Below, in pieces: positions 1-5,023 of a stretch of 5,023 bases of DNA. The translations under genes and the position numbers were made by a program. Source of the DNA: Defluviitaleaceae bacterium. Lineage in GTDB: Bacteria; Bacillota; Clostridia; Lachnospirales; WQUN01. Location: assembly GCA_009783525.1 (NCBI GenBank), contig WRDG01000172.1, forward strand, positions 1 through 5,023. The letters are read 5' to 3'. The notes below the pieces were generated by a model. The model saw nothing but the letters and a program-made list of their open reading frames with translations. It was not told the origin of the DNA and did no database searches. Position 1 is the first letter of the stretch; every line of letters starts with the position of its first letter.

Positions 1-637
1 AACGCGCGCGCTTTTGTCCCGATGCATCTTTCAACGCAGTTTTAAGCGCCGCAGACTCTTCTTCAAGATCGATGGCGAGTAATAACTCTTTTATTGCTTC
101 CGCACCCATGCCCACACGGAAGCTTGCTCCGTATTTGTCGATCGCCTCGCGGTATTCTTTTTCGGTCAAAAGGGTTTTTTGCTGCATACCCGTTTCGGCC
201 GGATCCAAAATTATGTAAGAAGCGAAATAAAGCACCTTCTCCAACGCACGCGGTGACATTCCGAGTATTAATCCCATTCTGCTCGGTATGCCCCTAAAAT
301 ACCAAATATGCGAAACCGGCGCCGCAAGCTCAATATGACCCATACGTTCGCGGCGGACCTTGCTTTTTGTCACTTCAACACCGCATCTGTCGCATACGAC
401 GCCTTTATATCGGATGCGTTTATATTTACCGCAATGGCATTCCCAGTCTCGGTTAGGACCGAATATTCGCTCGCAAAATAAACCGTCGCGTTCGGGTTTT
501 AATGTGCGGTAATTGATTGTTTCGGGTTTTTTAACTTCGCCTTTTGACCATTCGCGTATTTTTTCGGGGGAAGCGAGCCCTATTTGAATGGAGTCGAATT
601 CAATTGCGTGGTCCGTGTTTTGGGCGATTTGCCGCAT
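1..637 (-). CDS. rpoC: DNA-directed RNA polymerase subunit beta', N-terminal part (runs off the left edge)
   Basis: This is the beta' subunit, which with beta builds the active-site cleft and clamp of RNA polymerase. Only the first 212 codons are present; the frame is open to the left edge, so the catalytic NADFDGD motif lies outside the window. Translating from the ATG at 637-635 gives MRQIAQNTDHAIEF, then a conserved stretch including KKPETINYRTLKPERDGLFC and ERIFGPNRDWECHCGKYKR. The zinc ribbon is complete: Cys67, Cys69, Cys82 and Cys85 (CHC...CDRC), matching E. coli C70/C72/C85/C88. The segment RRERMGHIELAAPVSHIWYF (about residues 95-114) is near-invariant in the family. The start is supported by a GGAGG seven bases upstream and by the usual distance to the zinc ribbon. 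It follows rpoB by 33 bases on the same strand, so it is almost certainly co-transcribed with it. Nothing unusual is visible in the part present. Confidence 0.98.
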   Translation of the reverse strand, partial: MRQIAQNTDHAIEFDSIQIGLASPEKIREWSKGEVKKPETINYRTLKPERDGLFCERIFGPNRDWECHCGKYKRIRYKGVVCDRCGVEVTKSKVRRERMGHIELAAPVSHIWYFRGIPSRMGLILGMSPRALEKVLYFASYIILDPAETGMQQKTLLTEKEYREAIDKYGASFRVGMGAEAIKELLLAIDLEEESAALKTALKDASGQKRAR

Positions 638-644
638 GATGTAA

Positions 645-649
645 CCTCC
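645..649 (-). promoter_or_regulatory. Ribosome binding site of rpoC
   Basis: On the minus strand GGAGG lies seven bases before the ATG of rpoC, inside the 33-base rpoB-rpoC gap (638-670). It fixes the ATG at 637-635 as the start. The gap shows no hairpin and no U-tract, so there is no sign of termination between the two genes. Confidence 0.9.
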
Positions 650-670
650 GCTTTTAAAATAATTTTTTGA

Positions 671-3600
671 TTAATATTCTTCGCTTTCGTCGTCTTCGGT
701 ATCTTCGTAGTCGTAAGCGTCAGATTCATCATCGTCGCTTTCGTTGCCTTCTGTGTCGTCGCTCATAAAAAGGGTGGATGAATCTTTATTGCTTGCAAGC
801 TTTTCAAACGAACCCTCAAAAACAAAATCTTCTTCCGCTTTTTTTCTGCCTGCCTTTTTTCGTTTGGACTTGGCGGGCGCATCATTATTTTCAATTTCCG
901 CATTGCTTTCTGGATCGTTTTTGCCGGCATCATTTGTGATGATATATGCGTCGGTTTCATCTTCAACGGAAACGCCGGTTTCGTCTTCTTCTTCGTCGTC
1001 GGTTTCGATTTCGGCTTCGTCATCGAGTTCTTCTTCGGCGTCGGCAATGTCGAATTTGAGAGTATTTTTACTTGGAATTTCAACTTCTCGCGTTTCGTAG
1101 CTGCTGACGTCTTTTCTGATAAACGAACGCTCGTCGTCCCTTTCGCGCCCTTCGATGTTAATGTCGGAGTTTTCGATATCGTCGATCGATTCCTTCAATT
1201 CAACTTCGGTCGAATCCGCTTTTAAAACACGGACATCCAACGACAATGCATGCAGTTCTTTGAGCAAAACCTTAAATGATTCCGGCACGCCCGGTTCGGG
1301 AATGTTTTCGCCTTTTACAATTGCTTCGTATGTTTTTACGCGGCCGACGATATCGTCGCTTTTTACGGTAAGTATTTCTTGCAGAGTATAAGAAGCGCCG
1401 TAGGCTTCAAGCGCCCAAACCTCCATTTCGCCGAATCGCTGGCCGCCGAATTGCGCCTTGCCTCCGAGAGGTTGCTGTGTGACAAGCGAATACGGCCCGG
1501 TCGATCTTGCATGTATTTTGTCGTCCACAAGATGGTGCAGTTTTAAGTAATGCATATACCCGACCGTAACGGGATTGTCGAAATATTCGCCGGTTCGGCC
1601 GTCGCGCAGCTTAATCTTGCCGTCCCTTTCGATTGGCACGCCTTTCCATTCCTGCCTGGTGTTTCTGTTTTCTTCCAATTTGTCGAAAATTGCCGATCCC
1701 AATGTATCCTGCCACTTGTCGGCAAATTGCTGCCAGGTAGAATAATTTGCATAATCGTTAGCGAGTTCCAATGTATCCATTATGTCCATTTCATTTGCGC
1801 CGTCGAAAACGGGCGTGGCAACTTTCCATCCTAAAACCTTTGCGGCGAGCCCAAGGTGGATTTCCAAAACCTGGCCGATGTTCATGCGTCCGGGCACACC
1901 GAGCGGATTAAGCACGATGTCAAGCGGACGTCCGTTCGGTAAAAACGGCATATCTTCGACCGGTAATACACGTGATATTACGCCTTTGTTACCGTGTCTG
2001 CCCGCCATTTTGTCGCCGACAGAAATTTTTCGTTTTTGCGCGATGTACACACGCACCGTCTGATTTATACCGGGCGCCATTTCATCGCCGTTTTCCCGCG
2101 TAAAAACCTTTACATCGACGATTATTCCGCTTTCGCCGTGAGGAACCTTTAACGATGTGTCGCGCACTTCGCGTGCTTTTTCACCGAATATGGCACGTAG
2201 CAGGCGTTCTTCGGGTGTAAGCTCGGTTTCCCCTTTTGGCGTTACTTTGCCTACTAAAATGTCGTTAGGCAAAACTTCCGCGCCTATACGGATAATTCCG
2301 TTTTCGTCAAGATCCTTAAGCGTTTCGTCGTTTGAGTTTGGTATGTCCCTTGTTATTTCTTCGGGGCCGAGCTTAGTGTCGCGGGCATCAGCTTCATATT
2401 CTTCTATATGCACCGAAGTGTACACGTCTTCCTGTACAAGAGTTTCGCTTAATAAAATTGCGTCTTCGTAGTTGTAACCTTCCCAAATCATAAAACCGAC
2501 CAACGGATTTTTTCCCAACGCGAGTTCTCCCATATTGGTGGAAGGCCCGTCCGCGATAACTTCGTCTGTTTTTACCTTTTGACCTTTTATGACGACCGGC
2601 CTTTGGTTAATGCATGTGCCTTGATTGGAACGCATGAACTTAGCCAGCTTGTATCTGTCTTTTATTCCGTTTTCATTTCTGATAATTATTTCGTTAGCTG
2701 TAACACGTTCAACTTCGCCGCCGACTTTAGCCGTAACCACAACGCCGGAATCGCGCGCCGCCTTAAATTCCATACCGGTTCCTATAATGGGCGAATCGGT
2801 CGTTAAAAGAGGAACGGCTTGACGCTGCATGTTTGAGCCCATCAACGAACGGGTAACGTCATCGTTTTCTAAAAAAGGGATGAGCGCAGTGGCAACCGAA
2901 ACGATCTGCTTTGGCGAAACGTCCATCAAATCGATGCGCTGAGGATCAACTTCCATGATATCTTCCCGGTAGCGGCTTGATACCTTCTTGTTTAAAAATT
3001 GCTTTTCGGGAGTAAGGGGTTCATTTGCCTGCGCAACCATAAAATTTTCTTCTTCATCCGCTGTAAAATAGACAAACTCGTCGGTAACGCGAGGCTCGGC
3101 GCCTGTTTTGTCAAGCTTGCGGTACGGCGCTTCAATAAACCCATATTCGTTGATGCGCGCATATGTAGCGAGCTGATTGATAAGACCGATGTTAGGCCCC
3201 TCAGGTGTTTCTATGGGACACATGCGGCCATAATGCGAACTGTGTACGTCACGGACTTCAAACCCCGCCCTGTCCCGCGAAAGACCGCCCGGGCCGAGAG
3301 CCGACAGTCGGCGTTTGTGCGAAAGCTCATCAAGAGGATTGGTTTGCCCCATAAACTGCGAAAGCTGCGAGCTACCGAAAAATTCTTTTAACGCGGCGGT
3401 AACGGGACGTATATTAATGAGAACCTGCGGGGTAACTATATCCATATCTTGAACGGTCATGCGTTCTTTTACGACGCGTTCCATACGGGTCAAACCTATG
3501 CGGAATTGATTTTGCAACAATTCACCTACGGCACGGATACGCCTGTTGCCTAAATGGTCGATATCGTCTTTTGTTCCGATCCCGTATTCCACTTGCATCG

Positions 3601-4855
3601 CATAGTTAATGGAAGCCATGATGTCTTCTTTGGTGATGTACTTTGGGATTAATTTGCCGATATTCAATTTGATGGCCCGTTCAAGTTCACGTTGATCCGA
3701 AGAGCCGCTGCTTTCCGCGCTTTCGATCAATTTTTCTAAAACCGGCAGGTAGACACGTTCTTTGATGTTTAATTGCGCTGCGCTCAAACCAAAAGGTTCG
3801 ATAAAAGAATTTATACCTACCATCATATTGCTCAGTACTTTAATTACCCGGTTTTCATACTTGACATAAATGGCACTGAGACCTGAATCCTGCAATCTGT
3901 CTGCCAGCTCCGCGCCAATTATTTGGTTTTCTTCCGCGAGGATTTCACCCGAAGAAGGGTCAACGGCGTTTTCGGCAAGAATCATGCCCTTGACGCGGTT
4001 TTTAAAAGACAGCTTCTTATTAAATTTGTAGCGCCCAACCTTTGCCAAATCGTACCGTTTCGGATCAAAAAACATGCTGCGCAATAATGATTCGGAGCTT
4101 TCGACCGTTGGAGGTTCGCCCGGACGAATGCGTTTATACATTTCGATAAGGCCTTCTTCATATGTTTTGGATATGTCTTTTTCAATAGTGGCTATAATTT
4201 TCGGATCTTCGCCGAACAATCCTATTATGTCCGAATCGTTTCCCACGCCGAGTGAACGGATAAGAACAGTTACGGGAACTTTGCGGGTGCGGTCAACTCT
4301 CACGGAAACAACGTCGTTAGAATCAGTTTCGTATTCGAGCCATGCTCCGCGGTTTGGTATTATTTGCGATGAAACTAAAAATTTTCCTGCTTTGTCCCGG
4401 TCGACCGAATAATAAATACCCGGCGAACGCATAAGCTGGCTTACTATTACTCGTTCTGCTCCGTTAATAATGAATGTTCCGTTGTTGGTCATGAGCGGAA
4501 AGTCGCCCATAAAAATTTCCTGTTCTTTTATTTCGTCCACTTCTTTGTTGCGAAGGCGGCATTTGACATACAAAGGAGCGGCGTATGTCGCGTCGCGTTC
4601 TTTGCATTCCTCAATTGTGTACTTGGGTTCTTTGTTAAGACGAAAATCGACAAATTCGAGAATAAGGTTACCGCTATAATCGACAATGGGAGATATATCT
4701 GAAAAAACTTCACCTAAACCGTCTGAAAGGAACCATTCGTAACTGTTTTTTTGCACCTCGATTAAATTCGGCATCTCCAGCGCGTCTGTTATTTTTGAAT
4801 AGGTTACCCGTGCGGGACCGCTGCCGGATGATAACTTGACTCTCTTTTCTTCCAC
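671..4855 (-). CDS. rpoB: DNA-directed RNA polymerase subunit beta, with a long acidic C-terminal tail
   Basis: This is the complete beta subunit (1394 residues), the core partner of beta' in transcription and the target of rifamycins. It starts at GTG (4855-4853), with AAGGAG eight bases upstream, and stops at TAA (673-671). Recognisable parts in order: N-terminal protrusion and lobe (about 20-400, including NLIEVQKNSYEWFL and NGAERVIVSQLMRSPG); the fork and rifampicin region (494-521, FFGSSQLSQFM...HKRRLSALGPGG); RMCPIETPEGPNIGLIN (544-560); WEGYNYEDAI with Glu797/Asp798 (E. coli E813/D814); the flap (about 855-940); GDKMAGRHGNKG (947-958), with Lys949 and Lys957 equivalent to active-site Lys1065 and Lys1073; and the C-terminal clamp segment GGKAQFGGQRFGEMEVWALE (1131-1150). 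The large insertions of E. coli beta are absent. The conserved fold ends near residue 1211; about 183 further residues form a charged tail, whereas Bacillus beta totals about 1190. Residue 503 is Gly where E. coli has Asp516. All catalytic residues I checked are intact, so the protein should be functional. Confidence 0.99.
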   Translation of the reverse strand: MEEKRVKLSSGSGPARVTYSKITDALEMPNLIEVQKNSYEWFLSDGLGEVFSDISPIVDYSGNLILEFVDFRLNKEPKYTIEECKERDATYAAPLYVKCRLRNKEVDEIKEQEIFMGDFPLMTNNGTFIINGAERVIVSQLMRSPGIYYSVDRDKAGKFLVSSQIIPNRGAWLEYETDSNDVVSVRVDRTRKVPVTVLIRSLGVGNDSDIIGLFGEDPKIIATIEKDISKTYEEGLIEMYKRIRPGEPPTVESSESLLRSMFFDPKRYDLAKVGRYKFNKKLSFKNRVKGMILAENAVDPSSGEILAEENQIIGAELADRLQDSGLSAIYVKYENRVIKVLSNMMVGINSFIEPFGLSAAQLNIKERVYLPVLEKLIESAESSGSSDQRELERAIKLNIGKLIPKYITKEDIMASINYAMQVEYGIGTKDDIDHLGNRRIRAVGELLQNQFRIGLTRMERVVKERMTVQDMDIVTPQVLINIRPVTAALKEFFGSSQLSQFMGQTNPLDELSHKRRLSALGPGGLSRDRAGFEVRDVHSSHYGRMCPIETPEGPNIGLINQLATYARINEYGFIEAPYRKLDKTGAEPRVTDEFVYFTADEEENFMVAQANEPLTPEKQFLNKKVSSRYREDIMEVDPQRIDLMDVSPKQIVSVATALIPFLENDDVTRSLMGSNMQRQAVPLLTTDSPIIGTGMEFKAARDSGVVVTAKVGGEVERVTANEIIIRNENGIKDRYKLAKFMRSNQGTCINQRPVVIKGQKVKTDEVIADGPSTNMGELALGKNPLVGFMIWEGYNYEDAILLSETLVQEDVYTSVHIEEYEADARDTKLGPEEITRDIPNSNDETLKDLDENGIIRIGAEVLPNDILVGKVTPKGETELTPEERLLRAIFGEKAREVRDTSLKVPHGESGIIVDVKVFTRENGDEMAPGINQTVRVYIAQKRKISVGDKMAGRHGNKGVISRVLPVEDMPFLPNGRPLDIVLNPLGVPGRMNIGQVLEIHLGLAAKVLGWKVATPVFDGANEMDIMDTLELANDYANYSTWQQFADKWQDTLGSAIFDKLEENRNTRQEWKGVPIERDGKIKLRDGRTGEYFDNPVTVGYMHYLKLHHLVDDKIHARSTGPYSLVTQQPLGGKAQFGGQRFGEMEVWALEAYGASYTLQEILTVKSDDIVGRVKTYEAIVKGENIPEPGVPESFKVLLKELHALSLDVRVLKADSTEVELKESIDDIENSDINIEGRERDDERSFIRKDVSSYETREVEIPSKNTLKFDIADAEEELDDEAEIETDDEEEDETGVSVEDETDAYIITNDAGKNDPESNAEIENNDAPAKSKRKKAGRKKAEEDFVFEGSFEKLASNKDSSTLFMSDDTEGNESDDDESDAYDYEDTEDDESEEY
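674..1222 (-). other. Charged, probably disordered C-terminal extension of RpoB
   Basis: Codons 1212-1394 follow the last conserved beta segment (HALSLDVRVL). The composition is low in complexity and strongly charged. Residues 1272-1304 hold 20 Asp/Glu out of 33. A basic patch at 1329-1339 (KSKRKKAGRKK) follows. A short aromatic stretch (FVFEGSF) lies around 1344-1350. The last 31 residues (1364-1394) hold 18 Asp/Glu and end in EEY. The reading frame is unbroken from the core, so this is a real extension rather than a frameshift product. Short acidic tails on beta are known in Bacillota; this one is several times longer. Disorder and surface exposure are inferred from composition. Function is unknown. 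Confidence 0.85.
3293..3376 (-). other. Rifampicin-resistance-determining region of RpoB (residues 494-521)
   Basis: This segment aligns without gaps to E. coli beta residues 507-534 (offset 13). It keeps the residues most often mutated in resistance: Gln500 (Q513), His513 (H526), Arg516 (R529), Ser518 (S531) and Leu520 (L533). It differs at Gly503 (E. coli Asp516, codon GGG at 3349-3347), and also at Thr505 (N518), Asp509 (S522), Leu511 (I524) and Ser512 (T525). Changes of D516 are established rifampicin-resistance substitutions in E. coli and Mycobacterium. Confidence 0.9.
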
Positions 4856-4863
4856 CGTAACAA

Positions 4864-4869
4864 CTCCTT
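4864..4869 (-). promoter_or_regulatory. Ribosome binding site of rpoB
   Basis: AAGGAG on the minus strand lies eight bases before the GTG start of rpoB. No ATG or TTG competes at good spacing, and the next in-frame Met (residue 28) would remove conserved N-terminal sequence. This decides the GTG start. Confidence 0.9.
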
Positions 4870-4889
4870 AGGTTTTAGTTGATGATTTT

Positions 4890-4947
4890 ATCGGAGTGTT
4901 TCCTTTTATTGGAATTGTAAATTCCGATTAAGGAAACAACTTCCGAT
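4890..4947 (-). promoter_or_regulatory. Leader hairpin A: diverged repeat unit with nested hairpin
   Basis: Read on the rpoB sense strand, the outer arm AUCGGA/UCCGAU (4947-4942 with 4895-4890) is the same as in the other units, as is the AGU-versus-C internal step. The inner arm is nine pairs, UGUUUCCUU with AAGGAAACA (4938-4930 with 4905-4897), one C-G pair longer than in the other units. In place of a four-base loop there are 24 bases (4929-4906) that contain their own perfect six-pair hairpin, GGAAUU/AAUUCC, around UAC (4925-4911). It ends 20 bases before the ribosome binding site. The RNA after the stem is AAAAUC rather than a U-run, so it is not an intrinsic terminator. Confidence 0.75.
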
Positions 4948-4948
4948 T

Positions 4949-4984
4949 ATCGGAGTGTTTCTTTTGCAAGAAACAACTTCCGAT
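4949..4984 (-). promoter_or_regulatory. Leader hairpin B: repeat unit with GCAA tetraloop
   Basis: On the rpoB sense strand this 36-base unit folds as arm AUCGGA, then AGU, then UGUUUCUU, loop GCAA, then AAGAAACA, C, and UCCGAU. That gives 6 + 1 + 8 = 15 base pairs, with a bulged A and a bulged U flanking the single G-C pair. The GCAA loop is of the stable GNRA class. On the opposite strand the loop would be UUGC, which is not, so the sense orientation is the better RNA hairpin. Confidence 0.75.
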
Positions 4985-4985
4985 T

Positions 4986-5021
4986 ATCGGAGTGTTTCTT
5001 TTGCAAGAAACAACTTCCGAT
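4986..5021 (-). promoter_or_regulatory. Leader hairpin C: exact copy of unit B
   Basis: Identical to unit B base for base and separated from it by one A on the sense strand (position 4985). Another linker base (5022) and the first base of a possible next unit (5023) follow before the window ends. Confidence 0.75.
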
Positions 5022-5023
5022 TA

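Larger units (their letters stand above)
4890..5023 (-). repeat. Tandem hairpin repeat array upstream of rpoB
   Basis: The region holds two exact 37-base direct repeats (4949-4985 and 4986-5022), each a 36-base inverted repeat plus a one-base linker, and a diverged 58-base copy (4890-4947) nearest rpoB. The last base, 5023, matches the first base of a further unit, so the array may continue beyond the window. It occupies most of the non-coding stretch before rpoB (4856-5023), which in most bacteria would be the rplL-rpoB intergenic region; rplL itself is not in view. Between the array and the ribosome binding site lies an unstructured A-rich stretch (4870-4889). No clear sigma-A promoter is visible. 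Confidence 0.9.

Noticed and set aside
94..297. Plus-strand open frame of 67 codons
   Set aside because: Antisense to the conserved N-terminal region of rpoC.
763..1083. Minus-strand Lys/Pro-rich open frame of 106 codons overlapping the rpoB tail in another frame
   Set aside because: Low-complexity out-of-frame reading of the same purine-rich tail. The rpoB frame is continuous to its stop, so this is not evidence of a frameshift.
744..1100. Plus-strand Ser-rich open frame of 118 codons
   Set aside because: It is the antisense of the Asp/Glu-rich RpoB tail: GAA/GAT-type codons read backwards give Ser/Phe-rich sequence, with no independent support.
2999..3391. Plus-strand open frame of 130 codons
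   Set aside because: It lies wholly antisense to the highly conserved centre of rpoB, has no recognisable protein family and is explained as a shadow of rpoB codons.
4883..4930. Promoter for rpoB using TAAAAT after hairpin A as a -10
   Set aside because: No TTGACA-like -35 lies at 16-18 bases upstream, and the hexamer sits against the end of a stem, so the match is too weak to call.
4882..4947. Intrinsic terminator formed by hairpin A
   Set aside because: The RNA following the stem on the rpoB strand is AAAAUCAUC, with no U-tract. On the other strand the array is not followed by a U-run within the window.
4890..5023. CRISPR array
   Set aside because: The 37-base units are contiguous, with only a one-base linker and no unique spacers, and there is no cas gene in view.

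Overview
The window holds part of the RNA polymerase core operon of a bacterium, read entirely from the minus strand. From right to left it contains a structured leader or intergenic stretch (about 4856-5023), a complete rpoB (4855 down to 671), a 33-base gap with a ribosome binding site, and the first 212 codons of rpoC (637 down to the left edge). No tRNA, rRNA, transposase, CRISPR array or other protein gene is supported. The plus-strand reading frames are antisense shadows of rpoB and rpoC.

The organism is most likely a member of the Bacillota, probably class Clostridia. This is inferred from the overall wording of RpoB and RpoC, the absence of the large lineage insertions seen in proteobacterial beta, the strong AAGGAG/GGAGG ribosome binding sites, and the acidic C-terminal tail on beta. 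I cannot name a genus.

The two genes encode the beta and beta' subunits, which together form the catalytic core of RNA polymerase. The adjacent same-strand arrangement with a short gap fits co-transcription and balanced subunit synthesis.

Three things stand out. (1) The 5' side of rpoB carries a tandem array of hairpins. Two are exact 37-base repeats that, on the rpoB sense strand, fold into a 15-bp stem capped by a GCAA (GNRA-type) tetraloop. A third, diverged copy next to rpoB keeps the same stem with a matched extra base pair and replaces the loop with a nested hairpin. (2) The beta subunit has Gly at the position of E. coli Asp516 in the rifampicin pocket. (3) Beta has an unusually long (about 183 residue) C-terminal tail made of acidic blocks around a short Lys/Arg-rich patch. 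The window ends almost exactly on a repeat boundary, so the true copy number of the hairpin array is unknown.
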